From Clostridia bacterium (GTDB lineage Bacteria; Bacillota; Clostridia; Saccharofermentanales; Saccharofermentanaceae): 41,018 nt of DNA. Positions within the stretch are counted from its first letter, which is position 1. Every line of letters begins with the position of its first letter. Below, one piece after another: positions 1 through 8,231 of the stretch. A program made the position numbers and the translations under genes. The stretch is taken from the NCBI GenBank assembly GCA_024403755.1, contig JAKSRF010000009.1:1-41018 (forward strand). The letters are read 5' to 3'. The notes under the pieces are model-generated. The model worked only from the letters and a program-made list of their open reading frames with translations, was not told the DNA's origin and searched no databases.

Positions 1-5
1 AGCGC

Positions 6-488
6 TTAATCTTTTACCTTGCCGTCAAATATTGCTTTCTTAATCCAAAGCTGAAGTGATTCAGAAGCAACAGATATCTGTTCAAGCTTCTCCTGGATTG
101 CTTTGAAATCCTTCATCTCATCTGAAGTTATCTCACCATCGGCGGTAATCTCAATAAGTCTCTCTCTATCCTTATTGATAGCATTAAGTGTAGCAAGCAT
201 CTCAAGTACAATCTGCGGAAGCTCCTTCTCCTTAATCTCTGGCACATATACCTTTCCAATCGGACATTCGTGTGAACAATAGTAATTGCAAAGAGACGGT
301 ACCTTATAGCACTCTGACATGAGAAGAACCTCATCAGGATGCGGAAGTGACTTACCGCTTTCAATCTTCTCTATTCTGTCAGCAGAAATAATATTTAATA
401 AATCAGACGCCTTCTCTCTTGTAAGCTCAAGATTCTCTCTGGTGGTCTGATAGATGTTTTTATTTTCTTTAATAGACTTCTTGCCCAT
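6..488 (-). CDS. XRE-family HTH regulator with a Cys cluster
   Basis: This is a 160-residue protein. An N-terminal helix-turn-helix of the XRE/lambda-repressor type covers about residues 14-62, and a helical C-terminal half follows. Just after the HTH there are four cysteines at about 60, 67, 71 and 75, in a CxxxCxxxC arrangement ending in HECPIG, which could bind metal. The start was set at the ATG at 488 because GGGAG lies 8-9 bases upstream; the open frame continues further upstream but without a ribosome binding site. A promoter and two palindromes lie between this gene and potD, which suggests autoregulation. The target genes are unknown. The HTH call is firm; any metal or redox sensing role is inference. 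Confidence 0.8.
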   Translation of the reverse strand: MGKKSIKENKNIYQTTRENLELTREKASDLLNIISADRIEKIESGKSLPHPDEVLLMSECYKVPSLCNYYCSHECPIGKVYVPEIKEKELPQIVLEMLATLNAINKDRERLIEITADGEITSDEMKDFKAIQEKLEQISVASESLQLWIKKAIFDGKVKD

Positions 489-508
489 AACAAAAAACTC
501 CCGTCTTA

Positions 509-530
509 AAAAATAAATGCATTTATTTTT
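509..530. promoter_or_regulatory. 22-bp perfect palindrome, possible operator
   Basis: An A/T-rich perfect palindrome is centred on ATGCAT between 519 and 520, in the 5' leader about 20 bases upstream of the XRE start codon. Its position immediately before the ribosome binding site suggests a regulator binding site or a leader hairpin. The first candidate ligand is the XRE protein itself, but that is inference. Confidence 0.5.
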
Positions 531-533
531 GTT

Positions 534-567
534 TTTTGGCGAAAAAAGATATTCTAATTCGCCAAAA
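534..567. promoter_or_regulatory. 10-bp inverted repeat TTTTGGCGAA/TTCGCCAAAA
   Basis: Perfect 10-bp arms at 534-543 and 558-567 are separated by 14 bases. They lie between the predicted -10 box and the XRE start codon. Dyads of this size downstream of a promoter are typical operators; an mRNA hairpin is the alternative. Confidence 0.5.
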
Positions 568-592
568 CAACTATATACATGTACCACCATAT

Positions 593-622
593 ATTATATA
601 ATTATTCGCTTGCATTTAACAA
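593..622 (-). promoter_or_regulatory. Promoter of the XRE gene
   Basis: On the minus strand TTGTTA (617-622) and a consensus TATAAT (593-598) are separated by 18 bases. It reads toward the XRE gene, leaving a leader of about 100 bases that carries both palindromes. Confidence 0.55.
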
Positions 623-658
623 GAGAAAAGTTCATTTTTTAACAGCTTTTAACCAAAA

Positions 659-1774
659 TTAGTTGCTTGCCTTAACGGTATTCCATATTTCGGTATACTT
701 TTCTTCAATATCAGATGAAGAATAATAAACCTCTAACGAAGAGAATAAGTGCTCATCAGGATAGTAATAGATATTATTTGCTACCTCCGGATCCAACATT
801 TTCTTTGCTTCTGTATTAGGTGTTGAGTAACCGACATATTCACAGTTGGCAAGTGCAATCTCAGGATTGTACATAAAGTTAATAAAATCATGAGCACCCT
901 GAACATTTTTTGCATTTGAAGGGATACACATCATATCTACTGACCAGTTTGAACCTTCAGGAACCACCAATCTCAAATCAACCTCATTCTCACGACCGAG
1001 TTCTGCAACTCTGTCAAGCATAACAATATGATCGCCTGACCATGCTACGGAAGCCGTCAACTCACCTGATACCATTTTATCCTTAAGATTATCGACACCG
1101 TATGTAGGCTTAATCTCTGACTTCTGTTTAATGAGAAGGTCAAGAGCCTCCTGAAGCTCGCTGTCGTTCATTGAGTTAATGGAGTAACCCAAATAGTTCA
1201 AGGCTGTACCGATTGACTCACGCATTGAATCATACATACCAATCTCATTTGCGTTTGCTGAATCAAATACTATAGACCATATTGTCTTTGCATCAGTTAC
1301 ATTTTCGGGAAGGGTAATCTTATTGGCATCATAAATAAGACCTACGGTGCAATAAAGATACGGAACAGCAAAATCCAAAACTTCGTCTGACAATGCTTTA
1401 TCCTGATCATACTGAAGATTATTAAACATAGGATCCATATATTCAGTGGCATTAGGAATTAACGACCAGTCTATAGGCTGAATTCTCTCTTCTCTTATAA
1501 GGCGGCAAACCATATATTCAGAAGGTACGATAACATCATATGACTTGTCGAGATTCGGATACATTGTCTCATTCGTCTCGAAAGTACGATATACAACCTT
1601 ATACTGTGGGAATTGAGCCTCAAACTTACTGACTGTATCCTCTGCAATATACTCACCCCAGTTATAAATAATTAACTCCTGACGGCTGTCACAACCTGTA
1701 CAAGCAAGCATGGATGCTGCCATAAAAGCCGTTACGGATGCACCTGCAACAATTGATTTAACAGACTTTCTCAT
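659..1774 (-). CDS. potD: PotD, spermidine/putrescine-binding lipoprotein
   Basis: This is the substrate-binding component of the PotABCD ABC importer, 371 residues, anchored to the outer face of the membrane. A basic start and hydrophobic segment are followed by Cys25 and Cys28; either could be the lipidated residue (MLAC or CTGC). The mature part opens with ELIIYNWGEYI, the hallmark start of PotD/PotF-type polyamine binders. It is the last gene of the pot operon, 52 bases after potC, as is usual for this transporter. No convincing terminator was seen downstream, so readthrough toward the XRE gene is possible. The family is certain; preference between spermidine and putrescine cannot be read from the sequence. 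Confidence 0.93.
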   Translation of the reverse strand: MRKSVKSIVAGASVTAFMAASMLACTGCDSRQELIIYNWGEYIAEDTVSKFEAQFPQYKVVYRTFETNETMYPNLDKSYDVIVPSEYMVCRLIREERIQPIDWSLIPNATEYMDPMFNNLQYDQDKALSDEVLDFAVPYLYCTVGLIYDANKITLPENVTDAKTIWSIVFDSANANEIGMYDSMRESIGTALNYLGYSINSMNDSELQEALDLLIKQKSEIKPTYGVDNLKDKMVSGELTASVAWSGDHIVMLDRVAELGRENEVDLRLVVPEGSNWSVDMMCIPSNAKNVQGAHDFINFMYNPEIALANCEYVGYSTPNTEAKKMLDPEVANNIYYYPDEHLFSSLEVYYSSSDIEEKYTEIWNTVKASN

Positions 1775-1826
1775 TTTCTTCTCCTTATCTTACATAAAAT
1801 TTATAATGAAGTCGGCGATATAAATA

Positions 1827-2639
1827 TCAACCGTTCTTTTTGCTTTTCTTGCCCTTCGCGCCGCTGACGTTGGATAGAATCAATAAAACCAAAATAACAA
1901 CAAACATCAGTGTTGTAAGAGCATTCATCTTAGGATTAACACCAAACTTGGCCATGGCATAAATCTTCATAGGCAACGTCTGAATCGTACTGTCGGCATT
2001 AAAGTTACTTACAAGATAATCATCTACTGACATGGTAAACGTAAGCAAAATCGAAGACAATATACCCGGCATAATCTCAGGAATAATAACAAGCCTCAAG
2101 GTTTGCCACTCGGTAGCTCCCAAATCCATTGCAGCCTCGGCAAGATTTTTATCCAACTGCTTAAGCTTAGGACTTATCGATAATACGGCATACGGAATAC
2201 AAAATGCTATATGCGATAAAATCAATGTAATCTGTCCCTTCTGTAAACCGAGAAAAGCAAACAACAGCATAAATGATATACCGGTTACCAATTCAGGCAT
2301 TACATTAGGAATATAAGTAAGGCTCATCAATGCACTCTGTAATTTCTTATTCAGATATTGCATTCCGAGACAGCTTACAACAGCAATAAAAGTAGACGCA
2401 ACAGATGCAATGGCTGCAATCCTCAACGTAGTAATTAATGCATCGAATAATTCACTTCCGTCGCTTCCGTTGAACAAATTCTTATAGTGATCCAATGTGA
2501 ATTCACCCCAGATAAACGACTTTGATACACTGTTAAATGAATATACGATAAGTACAATAATAGGCAGATACAGAAAAAGCATTACAAGTGCTATATACGT
2601 ATCAGGCACAAGCTTATGCAAAAATCTTCTTGTCTTCAT
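1827..2639 (-). CDS. potC: PotC, polyamine ABC transporter permease
   Basis: This 270-residue inner-membrane permease is of normal length for PotC and has six predicted membrane segments. The cytoplasmic EAA loop, which contacts the ATPase, is visible as EAAMDLGATEWQTLRLVIIP near residues 165-185. Its ATG lies inside the potB stop region (ATGA, 4-base overlap), which implies translational coupling. With PotB it forms the channel driven by PotA. The basic C-terminal tail is short and unremarkable. Confidence 0.93.
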   Translation of the reverse strand: MKTRRFLHKLVPDTYIALVMLFLYLPIIVLIVYSFNSVSKSFIWGEFTLDHYKNLFNGSDGSELFDALITTLRIAAIASVASTFIAVVSCLGMQYLNKKLQSALMSLTYIPNVMPELVTGISFMLLFAFLGLQKGQITLILSHIAFCIPYAVLSISPKLKQLDKNLAEAAMDLGATEWQTLRLVIIPEIMPGILSSILLTFTMSVDDYLVSNFNADSTIQTLPMKIYAMAKFGVNPKMNALTTLMFVVILVLLILSNVSGAKGKKSKKNG

Positions 2640-4069
2640 AATACCATACCTCCCGCATTAGCATCCTTGTCCTGATTACGCAGTATACGCATGGTAAACA
2701 GTACAAAAATGAGAAGCATCAGTGACAAAACATTCCCGGCCTGCTGATATGCCTTGCTCTCATTAAGAATGAATGATTGTACTGTCTGTCCGATAGTCGT
2801 AATTGAACCTTCACTCAAGATATCAGGTATCATAAAGAATGTAAGTGACGGCATAAATACCATCTGTATTCCTGATATCACACCCGGAAGTGACAGCGGC
2901 AAAGTAACCTTTGTAAAGGTTTTTGCAGCTGAAGCGCCAAGATCCTGCGAAGCCTCTATCAGACTGTGGTCAATCTTAAGCAAAACAGTATATATCGGCA
3001 TAATCATAAACGGCAGAAAATCATTTATCATTACAAGCTTAGTCAAAATATCTGACAAAACAGGATTCTTCAGGAAGAGAATCGGCTCTTCTATCCATCC
3101 CCACTCCATAAACAGTGTGTTTATGATTCCCGCTTTCGAGAGAAGGGCTCTCCATGCATATGTACGAAGCATGGTATTCATCCACATCGGAAGCACAAGA
3201 AGAACAAGAAGAACATTGCTGTTCTTATGCATTTTCTTGGTTCTGGCAGCAACAATATACGCGATAGGATAGCCGATAATAAGGCATCCTATTGTGGTCC
3301 ACACACCGTAATCAAGCGAACGCAGAAATACAGAGAAATATTCCTGCAGCGTAACTCGCATACCGTAAAAATCAGTTGTTACCGTCTTATTCTCAAAGAG
3401 CACATCGAAGCCCTGCAGGGTAAAGGTATAACCGCCGGAAGTCTCTGCAAAAAATGCTCTGAAGCCGATAAGAAGAAGCGGAAGTATTGTAAAAACAACA
3501 ATCCAAGCCATGTATGGATATGACAAAAGCTTGAGATGCATCTTCAAATCAAGAGCTCCGTAAACAGCAGCCACAATTCCTATAAATATAAGAAGAACCA
3601 GTATATTGCCTACAAGATTCTGCGTAGCATACAGAGTCTGAGCGGTCATTCCCTGCTCATCAAGCGTATTCTGCGTAATCATGTTTGATAAAACATACAT
3701 GTGCAGAAGTCCTCTGAAAACAAGAAGCACCGCAATTGCAATAAAACCGAGTCTTCTCTTTGCCTTGTTACCTGAATACAAATTATAGCTGAGTGACAGC
3801 GTAAGAGCCGCAACACTCACAATTATCGTTGCCACAAAGGCAATTGCGCCGACACTCAAAAAATTCAAATCGACAGTATTTGATCTGAGTGCGATGTGCA
3901 ATTTTGAATCGATAAGCAAGGTAAAATTAGAATATACCTTACGTGTAAGATACTGCACACTGAGTTCGAACATAGGAATAAACATCGCAACCAGCGACAG
4001 AAAATTCACTATACACAAAATAAGAACATGTACAGGCATTAATTTAATTTGTGCTTTAAGCTTGCTCAT
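2636..4069 (-). CDS. potB: PotB permease with an N-terminal membrane extension
   Basis: Residues from about 183 to 477 are a standard PotB permease, beginning LLSYPYMAWIVVFTILPLLL and carrying the EAA loop (EASQDLGASAAKTFTKVTLP) near residue 380. Ahead of it are about 180 extra residues with four predicted membrane helices (about 12-38, 70-98, 105-127, 152-175), making the protein roughly 190 residues longer than a usual PotB. The frame is continuous. The ATG at 4069 overlaps the potA stop by one base (TAATG), so the long form is the one coupled to potA. The function of the extension is unknown; it may be a regulatory or assembly module. The permease identity is certain. Confidence 0.92.
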   Translation of the reverse strand: MSKLKAQIKLMPVHVLILCIVNFLSLVAMFIPMFELSVQYLTRKVYSNFTLLIDSKLHIALRSNTVDLNFLSVGAIAFVATIIVSVAALTLSLSYNLYSGNKAKRRLGFIAIAVLLVFRGLLHMYVLSNMITQNTLDEQGMTAQTLYATQNLVGNILVLLIFIGIVAAVYGALDLKMHLKLLSYPYMAWIVVFTILPLLLIGFRAFFAETSGGYTFTLQGFDVLFENKTVTTDFYGMRVTLQEYFSVFLRSLDYGVWTTIGCLIIGYPIAYIVAARTKKMHKNSNVLLVLLVLPMWMNTMLRTYAWRALLSKAGIINTLFMEWGWIEEPILFLKNPVLSDILTKLVMINDFLPFMIMPIYTVLLKIDHSLIEASQDLGASAAKTFTKVTLPLSLPGVISGIQMVFMPSLTFFMIPDILSEGSITTIGQTVQSFILNESKAYQQAGNVLSLMLLIFVLFTMRILRNQDKDANAGGMVL

Positions 4070-5253
4070 TATTCCTCTTCAGCCTCGTCATCCTTCTCAT
4101 CATCCTTATCTACACCCTTAGCACCAAACTCTCCGAGCTTAGGCGAGAAATCGGATTTGCGCATTATATGAATATCATCAGGATCAAACGTAAGTCCCAC
4201 ACGTTGTCCAACACAAACCGGATCAACGTCATGAATCATCCACTCAACGCCGTTATCACCGTTAACCATAATCTCATAATGAACACCCTTAAAAACGATG
4301 CTTTCGACCGTTCCGTTTATGTGTTTCTCATTCTCTTCCTTTACATATATATCTTCAGGTCTGATAACAACATCAACCTCGTTCGTCTCCCCTTCCTTCA
4401 TCTCCGCGAAAAGGGAATCCACACACTCAAAGGTTCTTCCGGCAAAAGTAACCTCAAGACTCTTCTTCATCGTTCCCGGTATGATATTCGATTCACCGAT
4501 AAACTCAGCTACAAATGCATTCTTAGGCTCGTTATAAATATCAATAGGAGTGCCTATCTGCTGAATGATACCGTCCTTCATGACAATAATGGTATCAGAC
4601 ATTGTAAGAGCCTCTTCCTGATCGTGCGTAACATATACGAAAGTAATTCCGAGCTCTCTTTGCATCTCTTTAAGCTCAATCTGCATTTCCTTACGCATCT
4701 TCAAATCGAGAGCTCCCAAAGGCTCATCAAGAAGAAGAACACGCGGTCTGTTAATAATGGCTCTTGCTATAGCCACTCTCTGCATCTGTCCTCCGGAAAG
4801 CTGATCTATATATCTTTCCTCATAACCTTCAAGACCTACCGTCTTAAGTGCTTTCTTAACTCTCTCGTTAACCTCCTGCTTAGGAACCTTACGTAAATGC
4901 AGTCCGAAAGCCACATTATCAAACACATTCAAATGCGGAAAAAGAGCATATCTCTGAAAAACAGTATTAATATGTCTCTTGTGAGCAGGAACAGTAAGAA
5001 GATTATCGCCTTCAAAATTAACAATACCCGAATCTGCCGTCTCAAAACCCGCAATAATTCTGAGAGTAGTGGATTTACCACAGCCTGAAGGTCCGAGAAG
5101 CGTAATGAATTCATTGTTACGAATATAAAAAGTTATATTTTTAAGAACCTGCAAATCATCAAAGCTTTTGCACAAATCCTTTATCTCGATAATATGTTCC
5201 TTACCGGTTGAATCTTCGAGAAGCTGTTTTGCTTTTATACTGTTATTCTCCAT
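4069..5253 (-). CDS. potA: PotA, polyamine transporter ATPase
   Basis: This is the ATP-hydrolysing subunit of the polyamine importer, about 394 residues. Walker A (GPSGCGKST) is at about 54-62, the signature LSGGQ at 152-156, and Walker B (LLLDEP) at 173-178. A TOBE-type C-terminal regulatory domain (about 285-375) and a strongly acidic tail follow. The start chosen is the ATG at 5253, giving [10 protein letters not shown]. An upstream in-frame start at 5334 would overlap the regulator gene and has no ribosome binding site. The site used here is also modest (AAAGGA about 14 bases away), so the start is less certain than the function. It is the first transport gene after the regulator. Confidence 0.93.
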   Translation of the reverse strand: MENNSIKAKQLLEDSTGKEHIIEIKDLCKSFDDLQVLKNITFYIRNNEFITLLGPSGCGKSTTLRIIAGFETADSGIVNFEGDNLLTVPAHKRHINTVFQRYALFPHLNVFDNVAFGLHLRKVPKQEVNERVKKALKTVGLEGYEERYIDQLSGGQMQRVAIARAIINRPRVLLLDEPLGALDLKMRKEMQIELKEMQRELGITFVYVTHDQEEALTMSDTIIVMKDGIIQQIGTPIDIYNEPKNAFVAEFIGESNIIPGTMKKSLEVTFAGRTFECVDSLFAEMKEGETNEVDVVIRPEDIYVKEENEKHINGTVESIVFKGVHYEIMVNGDNGVEWMIHDVDPVCVGQRVGLTFDPDDIHIMRKSDFSPKLGEFGAKGVDKDDEKDDEAEEE

Positions 5254-5306
5254 AGAAATCTCTGCTGTCCTTTCTGCATTTTTTCGTATCATTTTCGAAA
5301 ATATAA

Positions 5307-5849
5307 TTAAAAACTCGGCGGTGTGGAAATCCAAATCACTTTGGCAACTCTCTTGCCTCTGTTAACTAAATAATGTGGTTTGTCAGGCTTTATAAGGAAA
5401 CTGTTTCCCTTCCCCGCAGCATATTTCTTATTACCGATTACCACTGTTATACTGCCTTCGATTACATAACCGATTTCCTCGCCCTCGTGAGGATTATCAG
5501 GATATGTTTTGCCGTTTGGTTCAAGTGTAAGAAGTATCGGCTCCATCTCATTTTTCTGTGCATTGGAAATCAGCCAGCAAATCTCATTACCAAGTTCACT
5601 GTCCTTTTTTACTGCATAATCATCATTACCGAAAACAACCTTCTCGTCTTCTTCAGCATCATTAAAAAACGAAGCCAAATCTGTTCCCAAGGCCTCAAGA
5701 ATATCCTTAAGTGTCTGAATCGAAGGGGATGTCATATCTCTCTCCAAAAGAGAAATAAAACCCTTGGACAGTTCGCATCTGTCACCGAGTTCCTCCTGAG
5801 TTAAGTTATTCAGTTGACGTAAAAACTTAATCTTCTGACCTATTTCCAT
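5307..5849 (-). CDS. PuuR-like HTH-cupin regulator of the pot operon
   Basis: This is a 180-residue regulator. An XRE-type HTH lies at about 4-60 ([20 protein letters not shown]) and a C-terminal cupin fold at about 100-178, with glycine/proline strands such as [22 protein letters not shown]-cupin proteins of this type, for example PuuR, bind a small ligand in the cupin and repress polyamine genes. The ATG at 5849 has GGAG 7 bases upstream; the frame extends further but without support. The gene leads the pot operon, 53 bases before potA, and has its own promoter and palindrome. Polyamine-responsive autoregulation is inferred from context, not shown. Confidence 0.88.
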   Translation of the reverse strand: MEIGQKIKFLRQLNNLTQEELGDRCELSKGFISLLERDMTSPSIQTLKDILEALGTDLASFFNDAEEDEKVVFGNDDYAVKKDSELGNEICWLISNAQKNEMEPILLTLEPNGKTYPDNPHEGEEIGYVIEGSITVVIGNKKYAAGKGNSFLIKPDKPHYLVNRGKRVAKVIWISTPPSF

Positions 5850-5881
5850 GTACTTCTCCGCGCCCTCAAAACAAAGTAAAA

Positions 5882-5896
5882 TAAACTTGAAGTTTA
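5882..5896. promoter_or_regulatory. Candidate operator TAAACTT-G-AAGTTTA
   Basis: A perfect 7-bp inverted repeat with a one-base centre lies in the leader between the -10 box and the regulator start codon. Its place and symmetry suit binding by the dimeric HTH-cupin protein encoded just downstream. No second copy was found upstream of speA. Confidence 0.55.
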
Positions 5897-5918
5897 CTAT
5901 TACTAAACCAACAAGCAA

Positions 5919-5947
5919 ATTATATAATCTGCCTGCTCAGTTGTAAA
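5919..5947 (-). promoter_or_regulatory. Promoter of the regulator-potABCD operon
   Basis: On the minus strand TTTACA (5942-5947) and a consensus TATAAT (5919-5924) are separated by exactly 17 bases. The start codon of the regulator is about 70 bases downstream of the -10 box. Confidence 0.8.
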
Positions 5948-5975
5948 GTAGTTTAGGACGCATTTTCGAGAAAAA

Positions 5976-6989
5976 TTATTTAATAAGCGTGAAGTCTGTC
6001 CTCTTCATATCAGACTCCATTTTCAACACACTTTCATATGCAGATATACCACAATAATGATTAAAGCCGTAATCACCTAAATTCAAATATCCATTACACC
6101 AAATGGTATTAAAATCAGCAACCATACTGTTATCAGGCTCGATTATTACATCATCAAGAGTTGCAAACTGATATAAAGTATAATCCTTGCTATCTATAGT
6201 ATATGTTGTCTCAAAAGCAACAAGAACAGAGTTACTATCTAAATAGGGTGAATAGTAATCACTGTCACTAATATTCAAGTACGTCTTGTATAAATTTATC
6301 TGAAGATTAATACTTTCCGCAGTAATAGTCTCATCACTATCATCAAATACCTCATCCCATTTTTTCTGAATTTCCTCTTTAGCTACTGAGGTAATTAATT
6401 CGATATCTTCTTCACTCAACATAGAAATATCTGTAATAACGGTATCAAGACCTTCAACAGTATACTCATATGAATCTCTTGTCCATTCATATCCGTCTCT
6501 AGGTTCAGCCTTTATGGTAACAATATCACCATTCGATAATTTTTTTGATTTATCGACAGAATATTCAACACTATATCCATCGACTTTGCCACGAACATAA
6601 GAAATCGTTCCCCAAGGCGCCGCATCGTCCAGCTTGACTTCCAAATTCTCAAATGGGTCAGCTTCTATTATCTGTACTGTTGTACTGTTCGATACGCTAT
6701 CAGAGTTAAGATTAGTAATAGCAGAAATAATTGCAATCAAAACAATAACACCAATTACGGCAATAATGCCAATATATATTTTACCAATTGTTTTAACTGT
6801 ACTGGCAATCGCACCAGAAATAGGATTAACCACATTAGTATTAGAAGCTGGCTGTTGCTTCTCTTCCTCAATTTTAAAAGAAACTCCACAATATTCACAC
6901 TTTGCCTCAGTCTGGTCAGCATCTATCTGTACTGTTGCGCCACAACCTGGACAATCATAAGATATTATTTTAATCTCTCTTTTTCCCAT
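5976..6989 (-). CDS. Zinc-ribbon membrane protein of unknown function
   Basis: This is a 337-residue protein. It begins with a zinc ribbon, CPGC at 13-16 and CEYC at 31-34. A low-complexity linker follows, then one membrane segment at about 71-91, and an extracytoplasmic region of about 240 residues rich in Asp, Ser and Thr. The extracellular part contains a stretch (GYEWTRDSYEYTVEG) like a small beta-rich repeat domain. The ATG has AGGAG about 9 bases upstream. It lies 40 bases after nspC and before the pot regulator, so it may be read from the polyamine operon; a TATAAT overlaps the nspC end. No enzymatic motif was recognised, and a polyamine role would be guesswork. Confidence 0.75.
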   Translation of the reverse strand: MGKREIKIISYDCPGCGATVQIDADQTEAKCEYCGVSFKIEEEKQQPASNTNVVNPISGAIASTVKTIGKIYIGIIAVIGVIVLIAIISAITNLNSDSVSNSTTVQIIEADPFENLEVKLDDAAPWGTISYVRGKVDGYSVEYSVDKSKKLSNGDIVTIKAEPRDGYEWTRDSYEYTVEGLDTVITDISMLSEEDIELITSVAKEEIQKKWDEVFDDSDETITAESINLQINLYKTYLNISDSDYYSPYLDSNSVLVAFETTYTIDSKDYTLYQFATLDDVIIEPDNSMVADFNTIWCNGYLNLGDYGFNHYCGISAYESVLKMESDMKRTDFTLIK

Positions 6990-7029
6990 AAACCTGTACT
7001 CCTAAAACTAAATCTCCACCTATATTATA

Positions 7030-8226
7030 TCACTTTCCCAAACGCTCCCTAAAATCATCATAATCGAAAGATTTAATTAGGTTAACTTGCATATCAGAAC
7101 CAAGCGAATATATTGATGGTAACTTCATACCATTAAATGTATTGTTCTTTACAGTAGTATAGATAGCCATATCCTTAAATATCAGTTTATCACCAATATG
7201 TAGCTCATTCTCGAAAATGTACTTTCCGACACTATCTCCAGCAAGACAGGTTGGCCCTGCTAATATATATTCATTAGAACCACACTCTGCCTGATTTTCT
7301 ACTGCTATAGCACCAAGGAGTGGTGGCAAATACGGCATTTCAATTACATCTGGCATATGACAGGCTGCAGAAGCATCGATTATTGCTATTTTATTGTTTC
7401 CATTATTTACGATATCAAGAACCTCAGTAACAAGGTAACCTGCATTTAAAGCAACCGCCTCACCAGGTTCAAGATATGCGTTATCAAGCTTATACTTAGC
7501 TTTGATGTTTATTATTAATTGAATAAGCAAATCACGATTGTAGTTCTCTCGAGTGATGTGATGCCCACCACCCATATTTATCCAGCGAATATTATCCAGA
7601 CTTAAAATATCACCGTATTTCTGTTCAACTGCTTGAAGCGTTATCTCGAGGCTATCTGCATTCTGCTCACACAACGTATGAAAATGAAGTCCATCAATCA
7701 AGCCTATAAGCTCATCATTCATCTGCCTATTAAATTCACTTCTGGTTACACCCAATCTACTTTGGGAAGAACATGGATCATAGATAGCATGTCCTTCCTG
7801 TGTAGAACACTCAGGATTAATTCTAAGTCCTATACTCTTGCCACACAGCTTGGCTTTATATCCAAACTTCCTAAGCTGTGCCACAGAATTGAACACAATA
7901 TGATTACTATACTTCAGTACTTCATCAAAATCTTCATCCTTATAGGCAGCACAAAAAACATGGTTCTCGCCATCTGGCATATACTCAGCGCCAAGCCTCG
8001 CTTCATATAAACCACTAGCTTCAGTTCCAGCAATATACTTAGATAAAAGGGGATAAAAATCATAATTCGAGAAAGCTTTTTGAGCCAACAAAATTCTGGC
8101 ACCTGACTTAGCAGCCACGTCCTTCAGAATCTCTCCATTATAGACCAGTCTCTGCTCATCTATAACATAACAGGGTGTATTAAGTCCCTTTAATATCTCT
8201 ACTTTCTCGACAGAAATATCGCTCAT
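7030..8226 (-). CDS. nspC: Carboxynorspermidine/carboxyspermidine decarboxylase
   Basis: This is a PLP-dependent fold-III decarboxylase of about 398 residues, close to the usual length. It removes the carboxyl group from carboxyspermidine or a related intermediate to give the polyamine. The PLP lysine is K50 in LLAQKAF. Other family marks are GLHFHTLCEQ, a glycine-rich MGGGHH phosphate loop, EPGEA, and GPTCLAGD near the C-terminus with the active-site cysteine. The ATG at 8226 was preferred. An in-frame GTG at 8235 overlaps the preceding stop (GTGA) and is possible. It ends the polyamine biosynthetic operon. The substrate could also be carboxyaminopropylagmatine. Confidence 0.92.
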   Translation of the reverse strand: MSDISVEKVEILKGLNTPCYVIDEQRLVYNGEILKDVAAKSGARILLAQKAFSNYDFYPLLSKYIAGTEASGLYEARLGAEYMPDGENHVFCAAYKDEDFDEVLKYSNHIVFNSVAQLRKFGYKAKLCGKSIGLRINPECSTQEGHAIYDPCSSQSRLGVTRSEFNRQMNDELIGLIDGLHFHTLCEQNADSLEITLQAVEQKYGDILSLDNIRWINMGGGHHITRENYNRDLLIQLIINIKAKYKLDNAYLEPGEAVALNAGYLVTEVLDIVNNGNNKIAIIDASAACHMPDVIEMPYLPPLLGAIAVENQAECGSNEYILAGPTCLAGDSVGKYIFENELHIGDKLIFKDMAIYTTVKNNTFNGMKLPSIYSLGSDMQVNLIKSFDYDDFRERLGK

Positions 8227-8231
8227 TTTTA

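Noticed and set aside
489..658. A terminator for the pot operon after potD.
   Set aside because: The sequence near 635-655 has short TTAA repeats but no stable stem with a T tract in the right orientation.
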